Below, one piece after another: positions 48,176 to 58,794 of a DNA stretch of 64,000 nt (positions are counted from its first letter, which is position 1; every line of letters starts with the position of its first letter). This DNA comes from Brachionus sp. 'Tiscar'. Lineage: Eukaryota; Rotifera; Eurotatoria; Ploima; Brachionidae. The notes under the pieces were generated by a model. It was not told where the DNA came from and searched no databases. It worked only from the letters and a program-made list of their open reading frames with translations. The DNA is taken from contig VANL01000075.1 of NCBI GenBank assembly GCA_006352455.1, positions 1 through 64,000 of the forward strand, read 5' to 3'. Position numbers and translations under genes: made by a program.

Positions 48176-50083
48176 ATGCCGTCGGACGCAAAAAAAAAGA
48201 AAGAACAACAAAAAAAAGAGGCCAGAAAGAACAAGAGCAAAAAATCGACTAAACCAAGCGAAAATGGCGAAGAAAATGATGAAAATCAAGAGGAAAATGA
48301 ACAAGTCGAAGAAGAACAAGTGACTGAGAACGGTATTGATAGTATTGAGGCTGATGATCAATTTCCAGAATTGACAAAAAAATTGAAATTTCTAGCATTG
48401 CTAGACAAACAAAATTCAGAAAATCGGTCTTGTACCGGAGTGCTGGCATCGCATCCGAACGGCCGCGATGTTCACATTCATCAGTTTTCACTTACATTCT
48501 ACGGCCAAGAGCTTGTAGTTGATGCCAATCTAGAGTTAAATATGGGACGACGGTACGGCATAATCGGTTTAAACGGCTCAGGCAAATCTACAATTCTCAC
48601 AGCTATTGCCAAAAAAGAAATACCCATTCCGGATCATGTTGACATATACCATTTGTCCAGAGAAATACCAGCAACCAATAAGACAGCTATTGAGGCCGTT
48701 TTAGAGGCCGATGAAGAAATAGAAAAGCTTGAAAAAGAAGCAGAAAATTTGGCCCATTGTAATGACATTGAATCACAAGAGTGTCTTAATGACATTTATG
48801 AAAAATTAGACGAGCTCAATTCGGACACTAGAGAGACTAGGGCAGCTAGAATTTTGTTCGGCCTTGGCTTTAGTGCTCAAATGCAGAAAAAAAAATGCAA
48901 AGACTTTAGTGGAGGTTGGCGAATGAGAATCGCTCTGGCTCGAGCACTTTATCTAAGTCCAACTTTGCTTCTACTTGATGAGCCGACCAATCATTTGGAC
49001 TTGGACGCTTCAGTATGGCTTGAAGAAGAACTCAAAAAGTATAAACGCATTTTGGTCATGATTTCGCACTCACAAGATTTCCTAAACGGAGTGTGCACCA
49101 ACATAATTCATTTGAATAAAAAAAGTTTAACCTATTATACAGGAAATTATGATCAGTATATTCAGACTAGGCTTGAGTTGGAGACCAATCAAGCCAAGCG
49201 TTATCAATGGGAACAGGATCAAATAGCGCATATGAAAAATTACATCGCTAGATTTGGTCACGGTTCGGCCAAGTTGGCCCGACAGGCTCAGTCCAAAGAG
49301 AAGACTTTGAAAAAAATGGTCGACTCGGGCCTAACTGAAAAAGTCGTCTCGGACAAACTATTGTCGTTTAGCTTTCCGGACTGTGGTAAATTGCCACCGC
49401 CAGTTCTAAGCGTACAAAATGTTAGTTTTAAGTACAAAAATGATGACAAATGGATATATAAAAATTTGGATTTTGGCTTCGACATGGACACAAGAGTGGC
49501 ACTAGTTGGTCCGAATGGAGCTGGCAAAAGTACTCTTTTGAAACTAATAGATGGTCAAATATTGCCAACTGATGGTCAAATAAGACGAAATACGCATCTT
49601 AAAATTGGCCGATATCATCAGCATTTGGCCGAGGAGCTCGACTTGAACTTGTCTGCACTCGATTATATGATGAAAACATTTCCCGAAGTTAAGGAACAAG
49701 AAGAAATGAGAAGAATTATTGGACGCTATGGCCTCACTGGCCGACAGCAAATTTGTCCCATGAAAAATTTGTCTGATGGACAAAAAAGTCGAGTGGTATT
49801 TTCGTGGCTAGCCTATCAATGTCCGCACTTATTGTTACTTGATGAGCCGACAAATCACTTGGACATTGAGACCATAGATGCTTTGGCCGATGCACTAAAC
49901 ACTTTTGAGGGCGGACTAATTCTGGTTAGTCACGATTTTCGACTCATTAATCAGGTGGCCGAAGAAATTTGGATTTGTGATCATCAGACTATAACTAAAT
50001 GGAAAGGTGATATCATATCTTATAAGGAGTTTTTGAGGAAAAAAATTGAAAAAGAACAAAATGCTTTGAACAAGGCTAAATAA
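48176..50083 (+). CDS. ABCF2: ATP-binding cassette sub-family F member 2
   Basis: Single coding exon, 635 residues (family about 620). ABCF proteins have two nucleotide-binding domains and no membrane segments; they act on ribosomes and translation. After a lysine-rich head (MPSDAKKKK, as in animal ABCF2), the first domain shows Walker A GLNGSGKS (about 130-137), signature FSGGWRMRIALARAL (about 244-258) and Walker B LLLLDEPTNHLD (about 263-274). A linker with NYIARFGHGSAKLARQAQSK (about 352-371) follows. The second domain has Walker A GPNGAGKS (about 445), signature LSDGQKSR (about 531) and a second LLLLDEPTNHLD (about 551). Both H-switch histidines (SHSQDF, SHDFRL) are present. All ATPase motifs are intact, so the protein is likely active. 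A leader intron is indicated by the acceptor about 18 bp before the ATG. AATAAA at 50162-50167 follows the stop. Confidence 0.97.
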   Translation: MPSDAKKKKEQQKKEARKNKSKKSTKPSENGEENDENQEENEQVEEEQVTENGIDSIEADDQFPELTKKLKFLALLDKQNSENRSCTGVLASHPNGRDVHIHQFSLTFYGQELVVDANLELNMGRRYGIIGLNGSGKSTILTAIAKKEIPIPDHVDIYHLSREIPATNKTAIEAVLEADEEIEKLEKEAENLAHCNDIESQECLNDIYEKLDELNSDTRETRAARILFGLGFSAQMQKKKCKDFSGGWRMRIALARALYLSPTLLLLDEPTNHLDLDASVWLEEELKKYKRILVMISHSQDFLNGVCTNIIHLNKKSLTYYTGNYDQYIQTRLELETNQAKRYQWEQDQIAHMKNYIARFGHGSAKLARQAQSKEKTLKKMVDSGLTEKVVSDKLLSFSFPDCGKLPPPVLSVQNVSFKYKNDDKWIYKNLDFGFDMDTRVALVGPNGAGKSTLLKLIDGQILPTDGQIRRNTHLKIGRYHQHLAEELDLNLSALDYMMKTFPEVKEQEEMRRIIGRYGLTGRQQICPMKNLSDGQKSRVVFSWLAYQCPHLLLLDEPTNHLDIETIDALADALNTFEGGLILVSHDFRLINQVAEEIWICDHQTITKWKGDIISYKEFLRKKIEKEQNALNKAK

Positions 50084-51061
50084 CTTTTAACATCTGTTTT
50101 TTTCTCCCTCTCTTTCTCTCCCTCTCTCTTTCATTTATGGTTCATGTTCAATTGTTGAAGAAATAAATTTTTTTTTTATATTCTATTTTTTTTAATTTGT
50201 TTTAAGATTAATAGACTAATTTATTTTTGAGAAAAAAAAAATTATTTTAAAAAATAAATTGTTTAAAAAGTGATTTTGAATCTTTTGTTTTCGCGTGAAA
50301 TTATTTAAAATTCTTCTATTTAAATTGAGAAAATTTCTAGGCTCATGTCAAATAATAAAAATGAACAATAAGACAATGTGAATGTTTACTCTTATTCAGT
50401 GCTCAAAATAAATCTTTTTTTAAAGCACCTCATGCAACGAGTAAATTTTTCGTGTATAAAATTCAAGCCATGCTCAAAAATAATTTCAAACAAGACCAAG
50501 ATTTTGTTTTGTTTTGTTTTGTTTATTTTTATTTCAATTTTAAATTGTAAATTGTAAATAAATTTTCTTAGTTTTGAAAATCCATCCTCTTCTTTTCTCA
50601 TCCAAAGTTACGACACTTTTTATACTGTAAAGACCAGGGCAGCTCAATTTGTCAAAGATGACAATATTATGTTCTAAATTCTGTCTTAAAACTTATCGAT
50701 GTTGTTTGTTTATTTCCTAATTGATTGTGAATCGTAGAAATAAAGTTTAAATATTCTATCATAACTCGCCTGAGAATTTAAAAAATAGACTTATCAAAAA
50801 TGACTCGAGAAATTTAAGTTTCAATTTAAGGAATAGTGCAAACCTGATTTAAAAAATTTAATTTAAATTATCAATGTTTTTTAGTTTTCAAAATATTAGT
50901 TAATTTTATTTTCATAAAAATCTTAATTTTAATTATTAAAAAATTTTTTTATTAAAATTAAATAAATTAAGTGTTAATAAGTCGACTATGATAGGGGCAC
51001 TAGCCTGTTTATTAACCTTGAAATTGAAAATTGACATAAATTTGTTTTGATATTTTTTTAT
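50084..51061. other. ABCF2 3' flank
   Basis: AT-rich sequence with a short CT-rich tract (about 50100-50130) in the ABCF2 3' UTR. No gene recognised before the LINE relic. Confidence 0.5.
50162..50167 (+). promoter_or_regulatory. Polyadenylation signal of ABCF2
   Basis: AATAAA 79 bp after the ABCF2 stop codon, just past a CT-rich tract. Confidence 0.6.
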
Positions 51062-51990
51062 TTATTTAAAATATAATTTAGAGGAAACAGTTTCTCTTGG
51101 CAGCTCCGAACGGCGAAGTGCCTTCTTTTCAGCCAGCCTGTTAGGAATATTTTTGGAATTTATCAATGTAGCTTATCAAAAACTGTTCTGAATTTTTGTT
51201 AAGATTCATAAGAGAGGTAATCTTGGATTTCTTTTGCGATTAGTTCATGTTGGGCTCTCGTTTTCATAAATTTATTGAAAAGTTGGTTAGATCTATCTTC
51301 AATTTTTTCGATTTTAAGCACTCTATGCATAGTATCAATTCTTGTTTTGAGAGGAAAAAATTTTATAATTCTCAGAATCCTGTTTTGCATTTTTTGTAAT
51401 TTAAGTTTTTTTTTTCTGTTCCCGAATTTAAAATAATGAAACAATCGTCAAACAACGAGCGGATTAGAGTTTTATAGAGGGTTAAATTAATTCTTAGAGA
51501 TTAACTCCATTTAAAGCTTTTAATTTTACGAATTAGATTCATTTTTGGCGCTTGTTTCTTTATGACGTCTTGTAGATGTGTTGTCTAGGCAAGTTTTGGA
51601 TCCAGTTTGATCCCTAAATTGTCATATTAATTTTCAAAGAGCCAAAATATTGTTAAGTTATGGGCTTTGTGAATTTTGGAACAAAATGCATTAAAAAATC
51701 ATTTAAATGAATGAATGCATTAAAAAATCATTAAAATTTAATTGCAGAGATTTTGCACAGATTAAATTTTAGGTGATACATGTTATGTTTCAAATGATAC
51801 ATCTTGTAGAACAAGTTTTAGACCAAAGGAAAAAAAGTAATTACAATTTAAAATTTTTGTTCTTGTTTTTTTGTTCCAAAATTCACAATGCCTAAGTTAT
51901 GATCAGTAGAGAGTAAATAATATCAGTTGTTTCTTTTCGAGATTTTTTAAAAAATCAAATTCAATCTTATTGATTTTTTAATTTTTGACT
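51062..51990 (-). pseudogene. LINE reverse transcriptase C-terminus, split by a MITE
   Basis: On the minus strand, from about 51990 down, RKETTDIIYSLLI-like sequence is cut by the MITE at 51663-51892. It resumes as LGIKLDPKLAWTTHLQDVIK (about 51640-51580), then NLTLYKTLIRSLFDD and KLQKMQNRILRIIKFFP (about 51395-51345). After a further frameshift it ends IPNRLAEKKALRRSELPRET (about 51150-51090), with TAA at 51062-51064 and a TAAATAAATAAA-like tail. This is the thumb and C-terminal end of a Jockey/CR1-type non-LTR element. In-frame stops and frameshifts show that it is dead. Confidence 0.85.
51663..51892. mobile_element. MITE family A, copy 2, with perfect 9-bp target-site duplication
   Basis: A 230-bp element with 20-bp terminal inverted repeats differing at one position: GGCTTTGTGAATTTTGGAAC at the left and GTTCCAAAATTCACAATGCC at the right. 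The flanks are identical 9-mers, TAAGTTATG, at 51654-51662 and 51893-51901. It has no coding capacity. The 9-bp duplication and GG..CC ends fit Mutator- or Merlin-like transposons, which would have to supply the transposase in trans. The insertion interrupts a LINE relic, so it is the younger of the two. Confidence 0.9.
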
Positions 51991-52378
51991 TTTTTTCAAG
52001 TTAAAATAATTTTAATTAAATAAAAAATACATTTTTTAAAACATCTTTCTCGAATTATTTTTTATTTAGTTTCCTGATTTTATTTACTCTTTTTTGATAA
52101 ATATATTTTGTAACATCATCTATCAGTTTCTACGACAATTACTGATAACGAAATTTATTTTTAAAATTTAAATGACAAATAATTTAAATGTAAGTTTGAA
52201 AAAAATATTTTCTTTTTTTGATAATTTAAAATTAAATAAAATAAAATAAATTTTAATCATTTAAAATCTCCTTATAGAAAAAAGAAAAATATATATTAAA
52301 ATTTTTTTATTTAACAAATTCAATTTAACAAATTTATTTAAGATATATGGTTAAGAAAAAATATTCGTATGATTCTGT

Positions 52379-53820
52379 TCATGTTCGCCATAAAATTTTG
52401 AAATCACAATTAGCAATTTTCCAGCTTAGAAAAAAATAATTTTAATAAATGGTCTTCATAATTTTAGAATAAAAAAATAAAAATTCACCTTTCTATTAGA
52501 TTATCTTTTTCTAAAGTGAGCCCAATTTCGGCATTGTTTAGACGTCCAACTGCAACTAGTTTAACTTTAATTGAATTTTCTTTCCTATCTTTTTCATTCA
52601 GAGCGCATTTGAATTCAATTGGTTTTCCAATAGTGTTCAACGAACGATGATTTTTTACTATTTTATCTTCAATTATTTTACTCAAATTAATTGAGCTTAA
52701 AATTTTTATCAAATCTAAGGCAACAAAATTTAGAGATTAATTTTATTTTTTAAGTAGAGAAAAAACCTTGATTATTTTCACAAGATCTTATCACATCATT
52801 TTGATACTTAATGGCTAGTTCTGAATCATTTAGAATAAAGTCATCAATCAATTGATACATTAACGCCGCAGCTTTTAATTTTGTATCAGGTTTCTTTTCT
52901 ATATAGAACATTAGCTCGGCTATAGCCTTTTTACCTTCAATTTTCAATTGGCCCTTTTTGGTAAATGCTAGTTTAGGCCATTTATTTTATTTTTGTTAAA
53001 TTTAAATCACTAATTTAAGTTCTGGATTGTTTTTTTGTATCAATAGTGACAGAAAGATCAGTGGTGGACCAAGATGGGTCATTTTTTGTTTATCTTTGAA
53101 CATCAAATCGATGACTTTAAATACAAAATTTTCATTTTGGACAAGAGTTTTTAGCAACTCTTCTGAATCTGGTTTAAATTGAATAAAGAATAAAAATTAA
53201 AAAAAAATAAAATTGTATTTTTACCTTTATGCAAGTTTGATTTGAGGATATTTTCAATTTCTTCTGAATTCATGTGACAATTTTGTTCAGTCAATTGAAA
53301 TGTTTCAAAAAGCTTAAACCACTTTGAGTTCGAATGTTTGAATCGAATGTCAATTGAGCTTATTGCCCATCTACAAAATTTTAATTTTTTATATAATGAT
53401 AATTAAAGTATTCGAATGTACTACATCTCCTGGAGTTTTACGCAGTTGACCAAAAGCTCTGCGAACTCGTCTTGATTTTCTTCCGACTTTCCTTTACGCA
53501 AGTCTAAATTGAACTTGAGAAAGTTTTTAAATTAAATTAATTATTAAGTAAGCTTGAGTACTAACCGAAAAGCGTTCGGTATTCTCGTTAATTAGGGGAA
53601 TTTTTTCATCAGGAATTAGTGAAGTTAGTGATGGACCAGAATAATTTGCGATTTGACTGTTAGAAAGAGCAATTATTGTTGAATTTTCTTGCAGCGTTTT
53701 GATTATTTCACGATTAGGGTCATATATAAATCGGCTATGAAAATAATAGGCTCCTAATCCTGTGCCGGCCAGGACTGAGACACCGAAAAAAATTTTTCGC
53801 CGTAAATTTCTAATTATCAT
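52379..53820 (-). CDS. Membrane-anchored protein with helical region and COA1/TIM21-like C-terminal domain
   Basis: Reconstructed on the minus strand as seven exons: 53820-53566, 53513-53425, 53370-53225, 53168-53011, 52953-52767, 52714-52489 and 52424-52379, giving 368 residues. Introns are 52-64 bases and all phases close. The N-terminus is a short basic segment followed by one hydrophobic helix (about 9-28; IFFGVSVLAGTGLGAYYF), fitting an inner-membrane or ER anchor. Residues about 30-280 are helical and unrecognised. The last 80 residues (GKPIEFKCALNEKD, VKLVAVGRLNNAEIGLTLEK, then SWKIANCDFKILW) follow the strand pattern of the COA1/TIM21 domain: a GxPI motif, a small-molecule-sized beta sheet and a final tryptophan strand. 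Proteins of that fold act at the mitochondrial inner membrane in import and cytochrome oxidase assembly. The last splice is the least certain. Without it the frame stops at 52485, after LIER. Confidence 0.65.
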
Positions 53821-55412
53821 TAAGTTTAATCAGAAATTAAAAATTTCTAATTCAATATAGAAATAATTCTATTTTTATAGAACAATGTTAAGTTTATTTT
53901 ATGAAAAAATTTTAAAAATTTAAATAATGTAATTTTTTTTTAAACATTTTTAAGAAAATAATAATAAAAATAAAAAGTATTTTTATATTTCATAAAAATT
54001 TTTTTTTGTAGAGCTTGAAATTTTTTAATTTTTCCTTTAAATGTTGCTTCAATATAAATCGAAATAAATATTCAAAAAAAAAAATTTTTTTTTTATTTAG
54101 TCATAAACTTTAGTTTAGATGCTGCATAAAATAAACTAATTTCGAAATATGACGTGCATCCGTTGAAAAAAAAAATATATACGAAATTTTGAATTTTGGA
54201 AAAAAAAACAATAATTTTAAATTAAAATAACATTTACCCTAAGGCTCTTAAATTGTGCTGCAAAATGTATTAGCTGATACATACTTTGTGAAAAACATGT
54301 TATATGTGTTAAAAAAATAAAATTGCAGAGTTCTTACATAGACTGATTTTAAGTGATACAAACTGTGTATTTGTTGATACATTTTGGAAAACAATTTTAA
54401 GACCTTTGGAATAAATTTAGTTATATAGTTTTGAATTTTTGTTTTTGTTCCAAATTGAAAAATTATACTGTTGTTTCAAATAGGGAAAAATAAAACTTTC
54501 TTGGTAGATATGAAAATTAAGAAAGTAAAAATAAATAAAATTTAGATGATAATTTTTTTTCAAACAAGTTTCAAAATGGCTAACGGCTTTTAGAGAATTA
54601 ATAAATTTGCCATCTTTAATTGTTTTAGATAAATTAATGAAAAAAAGAAAAAAACTAAAGTTAGGATCTCATTTTTTATTGATAACAAACTAAGAAGCTA
54701 AACAATTAGTAGTTAAAAATGGTAGCAATTTTTGCCATTAATTAAAATAATTAAAGTAAAAAATTATTATAAACGATAATTTTATAAATTTAAATTTAAA
54801 ATATAATATAACATATTTAACAAATTAGACACATATAATTAGCAAAACAAACTAAATTACACAATAATTCAAAGCGCTGATTTTTTTTTAATAAAATATG
54901 TTATATTTAAAAAAAATTATTTATTATTCAGATACTTTAATAATCGAAAATTTTAAATTAAAATAATGATTTATTTGAAAATTGAAATCCTTTTTGAAAA
55001 TTTTTAAACAAAAAATATTATTTTCTAAAACTATTGCTGAATATTCTAGAGAATACATTTGTTTATTTAAAATTAAAATTTTGTTCACATCAAAATCAAA
55101 GTTATCAAATAAAAAATTTTTGTAAAGCTAATTTTGAACCTTAATTATTCCAAATTCATCGACAATCATTTTTATGAGAGAAAATATTTTAATATTATTA
55201 TTATTATTTCTAAAGCTCTTTGTGAAAAGAGTATTTTGAAATTAAGTCTGTATTTTGTTTTTTTAATTTTGCAAATTAATAAAAAGATTTTTCCAAACAG
55301 CAAATTAACTTTATTAAGAGTTTTATCTATAGATTAGTCATATATTTTTTATGAAACAAAAATACTTTATTTTATAACTAAAAAAAAAAAGAATTTGAAC
55401 TTAATTTATAGA
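53821..55412. other. Divergent spacer between the COA1-like gene and CHMP4
   Basis: AT-rich region containing the promoters of two divergently transcribed genes and a decayed MITE (about 54187-54470). No other feature recognised. Confidence 0.5.
54187..54470. mobile_element. MITE family A, copy 3 (decayed)
   Basis: The interior TTGCAGAGTTCTTACATAGA and AAGTGATACAAAC, plus TTGATACATTTTGGA, match copy 2 (TTGCAGAGATTTTGCACAGA, AGGTGATACATG, ATGATACATCTTG). The ends (GAATTTTGGAAAAA on the left, TTGTTCCAAATTGAA on the right) are worn versions of the family termini. Boundaries are approximate. Confidence 0.65.
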
Positions 55413-56146
55413 ATGAGTTTGTTCAATAGAATTTTTGGTTCAAAACAAAATTCAGGCAAAGCTCCGTCACCTCAAGAAGCTATTCAAAAACTTCTTGAAA
55501 TAGAAGATCTTTTGCGCAAAAGACAAGAAGTATTGGAAAAAAAAATTGACGATGAGCTAAAAACTGCCAAAGCAAATGGAGTAAAAAACAAGCGGGTCGC
55601 ATTACAAGCATTAAAACGAAAAAAACGCTACGAGCAGCAACTAAATCAAATTGACGGAACTCTGACCACATTAGAATATCAAAGAGAATCGCTAGAAAAT
55701 GCCAATACAAATACTGAAGTACTTAAAACAATGGGAATGGCCGCTAAAGCATTCAAATCGGCTCATTTAGAACTTGATGTTGACAAAGTTCAGGACCTGA
55801 AAGACGACATAGCCGAGCAACAAGAAATTGCTAACGAAATATCAAATGTTATATCAAGCCCGATCGGTTTGGACGCCCAAATGGACGATGACGAGCTTTT
55901 GCAAGAACTTGAAGAGCTCGAGCAAGAGAACTTGGACGATCAGTTGCTCAACATAGCTCCAGCAGCAACAGATTCTCTACCCAGTGTGCCGTTTGGTGAG
56001 CCAAGTCTAAATACAAGTAGAACATATTTTATCTTTAATTTGCTCATTTAAATAAAATTATTATTTAAGGTACAAGCAAACAGACTTCGAGCAAGGTAAG
56101 CGCTGAAGAAGCTGAGCTAAACGAACTCATGAATTGGGCTTCATAG
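55413..56146 (+). CDS. CHMP4: Charged multivesicular body protein 4 (ESCRT-III Snf7)
   Basis: Two exons, 55413-56016 and 56070-56146 (53-base intron), give 226 residues, matching CHMP4 length (about 224). It is the main filament-forming ESCRT-III subunit, acting in multivesicular body formation, cytokinesis and membrane repair. It begins with the amphipathic MSLFNRIFGSK anchor. The basic helical core (about 20-120) contains KRKKRYEQQLNQIDGTL, and the acidic second half has ELLQELEELEQENLDDQLL. The short second exon encodes the autoinhibitory last helix with the AEEAELNELMNWAS ending, which corresponds to the VPS4/ALIX-interacting region of CHMP4. The ATG at 55413 is chosen because it gives the conserved MSLF start; the frame upstream shows no conservation. 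AATAAA at 56266-56271. Confidence 0.97.
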
Positions 56147-56647
56147 GCATTTTTATGTAAAATTTTTTATCCTAGAGGCCGGTTTATTATTCGTCAAAAT
56201 TGTAAAATCTTTATGAAATCATATAGACTTTAAAACTTTTTATTCTAATAATTTTTTTTTTTTTCAATAAAAATTTCCGATTTAGAATTTAGAATTTTTT
56301 TATTAAAAATTGAAAATTTGTATATGCTTTTCTATGCTTCGAATCATTACATAAATTTAAAGATTATCTAATTTAAATTTAAAATAAATCTATTAATTAA
56401 ATAATATATTAATATATTAATAATATAATAATATATTAATATATTAATTAAATCTATAAAATTTTAATGCCATTTGAAAGCTAAACTAACATTGAATAAC
56501 TTAATCAAACTTTTTTTCAAATATATACCATATTTTTGTTTAAGCTTTTAATTCTATTAAAAAAATATTTAATAAAATTTTGATTGCTTATTTTATTCAA
56601 TTATATCTAGCAAGTAGTTATTTTTATATTTTTTAAAATATTTTATT
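56147..56647. other. Convergent 3' flank of CHMP4 and mRPL47 with AT palindromes
   Basis: Holds both 3' UTRs. At 56399-56453 there is a self-complementary array of TAATATATTAATATATTAAT-type units, able to fold back on itself. No gene recognised. Confidence 0.6.
56266..56271 (+). promoter_or_regulatory. Polyadenylation signal of CHMP4
   Basis: AATAAA 120 bp after the CHMP4 stop codon, directly preceded by a T-rich tract. Confidence 0.6.
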
Positions 56648-57563
56648 TCAAAATTCTTCATCATAAAATTTATTTTTAGACTGTAATCGTTCTTGAATGT
56701 TCTTTGGAAGTTCATTTGGCGCCGGTTTTCTTATTAGCTCATGATATGGTCGCGGTGGCTTATATCCATACTTTTTCTCAAAGTATTCTCTCAGATATTT
56801 TTTGTCCTCTGAATATTCTGGATGCTTTTCAATAATTCTATGAACTGAACTGTCCACTTTTTTAAACAATTTTCTTCTCTCTTTACGTAGTCTGACACGA
56901 TTCAGCGAAGTGTAAAATTTGCTCCAGTACTTTTTTGAACAAAATTTTTTTTTTTATTTTTAAAATAAATATTTCTTTAACTTAGTAAAAAATTACCGGT
57001 ATTTTTTTATAATGGTATTTTAGTTTCCACATGCGGTTAAGATACCAAGGTACCAGATACTCTCGTGGTTTGTAGTATTGAATGTGACCAAAGCTATTGT
57101 AGCGTCTATATGGAATCGGTTTTTTCGTTTCACCTGTTTCTAGAAGATTATAAGCAATATTTCTCTCTTCAACAACGCTTAATACATTTTCCATGCTTTC
57201 ATCTACTTTGGCTATACGTTCATGACTTGGCATCGGCAAATCTTTTTGCTTATAAACTTCTTCCATTGTCAAAAGCATATTTCTTTCTTTATGCAACACA
57301 TACCACAATTTGTGTAGATCAACATTACTCTTTAGTCTAAGTTCATCGAGAGTCCATGGCCGACCGTGTTTGACTTTTTCTTCAGTCCAATTTTTTTTAT
57401 CATCAAAAAATTCCATCAAATTCCTTCCACTGGTCGAAGTTGAGTAAAAATTTTTTGATAATTTATTTGATGATAAAAATATTGGTGTTTTTTTTGGCAT
57501 TAATTTGGAAAAATCATTGCCCAAACTCAATGCCTTATTAAATCTACATAGTAATTTAAGCAT
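56648..57563 (-). CDS. MRPL47: Mitochondrial large ribosomal subunit protein L47 (uL29m)
   Basis: Minus-strand exons 57563-56997 and 56929-56648 (67-base intron) give 282 residues, slightly longer than the human protein (about 250). It is a structural protein of the mitochondrial large ribosomal subunit. The ATG at 57563 gives a leader rich in K, L, N and S (MLKLLCRFNKALSL) that fits mitochondrial targeting; an in-frame ATG 31 codons upstream (57656) is judged unlikely. The L29-type domain follows: HGRPWTLDELRLKSNVDLHK, LWYVLHKERNMLLTMEEVYK and LPMPSHERIAKVDESM. The C-terminal part, split by the intron at KKIP|YWSKF, carries NRVRLRKERRKLF and GYKPPRPYHEL. The gene is head to head with prune, 163 bp apart. 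Confidence 0.95.
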
Positions 57564-57726
57564 TTTTTTTAAATATGCTTTAAAAATAATAATTTTTAAA
57601 TTTTCTTTTTTTCTCCAAAACAAATGCATATCTAAATTAATTTTTTGTTTGTTCAAAATTATCTATCATATTTGAACTAAATTGCCAAGAATTCTTGTAA
57701 TTAATGAATTTATTTTTTAAAATAAA
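57564..57726. promoter_or_regulatory. Bidirectional promoter region, mRPL47 / prune
   Basis: Only 163 bp separate the chosen mRPL47 start (minus strand) from the prune start (plus strand), so both promoters and 5' UTRs must share this A/T-rich segment. If the upstream in-frame ATG of mRPL47 at 57656 were used, the gap would be just 70 bp. No specific motif is identified. Confidence 0.6.
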
Positions 57727-58794
57727 ATGAAAGTTAATACTTTTTTAAATAAAGCAAAAGCTGTTTTTGATAGTCTTGTTCAGAAAAGAGTAGTGATTGG
57801 AAATCAATCTGCTGATCTCGACTCAATAGTTAGTTCAATTTCAATGGCATTCTATTTAACTAGCAAAGACTCAGACTCTGTAACGTATATTCCAATAATC
57901 AATACATCTAAGTCGCTAATAAAGACAAAAAAAGAGTGCATGTTTCTATTTGACTACTGGTCCATAGATGTTGATAGAGATCTAGTATTTATTAATGAAT
58001 GTAAAAAAGATCTAAATGAGGTTATATTGGTCGATCATAACGAATTGGATACTAATGAAAAAGAGCTTGGAATAGATGACAAAATCAAGGCAATAATCGA
58101 TCATCGCTTGGACAAAAATTTATTTATTGAAGCGAAGTCTAGAATTATAGATGCTAGTGTTGGATCGTGTTCAACTTTGATCGCCAAGCTCTTTTTTGAT
58201 TCGGGCATTCAGCTTGACGAAAGCTTCGCAGGTATGTTGATGTTTCCTATTTTGTCCGATACTAATAATTTGAGTTGTCGAGCTAGCAAGCAGGATATAG
58301 AAACAGTCAAAACACTGAGCACTTTATGCAAAATTGATTCTAATTTACTTTATACAGAAATAGAAAAATTTAAATTTGATTTATCAAATGAAGATTTGAC
58401 TACTTCGTTAAACAAAGATTACAAACAGTATGAGACCAATGATGTCAAATGGGGCATGTCTTCCGTTAACTTTTCTGTCAATGAATGGATACAAAAGTCA
58501 AAAGATGATTTGCAAAAAGTCAAAGATTTTATGCAAGAGAAAAAATTATTTTTTCACGCAATATTGAGTTGTTATAAAAATTTGAATGAATTTAAAAGAG
58601 ATTTAATTGTTATAGGAGAAAAAGATTTAATTTCAAATTTTGAAACAAATCTTAAAAATAATGTTAGATTGGTAGAAAAAAATGACCATTGTGGGCTAGT
58701 TTATATTGTTTACTATGTAGATCAAGTTAGTTGTACTAGAAAATATTTCCAGCCAGAATTTGAAAAAATTATTAAAAATTTTCAATTTGACTAG
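57727..58794 (+). CDS. PRUNE1: Prune-type exopolyphosphatase (DHH superfamily)
   Basis: Single-exon protein of 355 residues. The DHH/DHHA2 family hydrolyses short-chain polyphosphate or, in some members, cyclic nucleotides in the cytoplasm, using two metal ions. Visible motifs are motif I, VVIGNQSADLDSIVSS (about 22-37; aspartates bind metal), motif II with the first FINE/VILVDHNE aspartate-histidine (about 96-104), motif III IIDHRLD (about 121-127), where animal prune proteins have DHR rather than DHH, and motif IV VGSCSTLIAK (about 143-152). A DHHA2 domain covers about 215-350. The length matches the catalytic core of animal PRUNE1 without the long C-terminal extension of vertebrates; the protein ends shortly after the DHHA2 domain. 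AATAAA at 58847-58852. Confidence 0.93.
   Translation: MKVNTFLNKAKAVFDSLVQKRVVIGNQSADLDSIVSSISMAFYLTSKDSDSVTYIPIINTSKSLIKTKKECMFLFDYWSIDVDRDLVFINECKKDLNEVILVDHNELDTNEKELGIDDKIKAIIDHRLDKNLFIEAKSRIIDASVGSCSTLIAKLFFDSGIQLDESFAGMLMFPILSDTNNLSCRASKQDIETVKTLSTLCKIDSNLLYTEIEKFKFDLSNEDLTTSLNKDYKQYETNDVKWGMSSVNFSVNEWIQKSKDDLQKVKDFMQEKKLFFHAILSCYKNLNEFKRDLIVIGEKDLISNFETNLKNNVRLVEKNDHCGLVYIVYYVDQVSCTRKYFQPEFEKIIKNFQFD

Noticed and set aside
57561..57656. Upstream ATG (57656) as the mRPL47 start
   Set aside because: The 31 extra residues include a charged stretch unlike a mitochondrial leader and push the start to within 70 bp of prune. The ATG at 57563 gives a typical leader.
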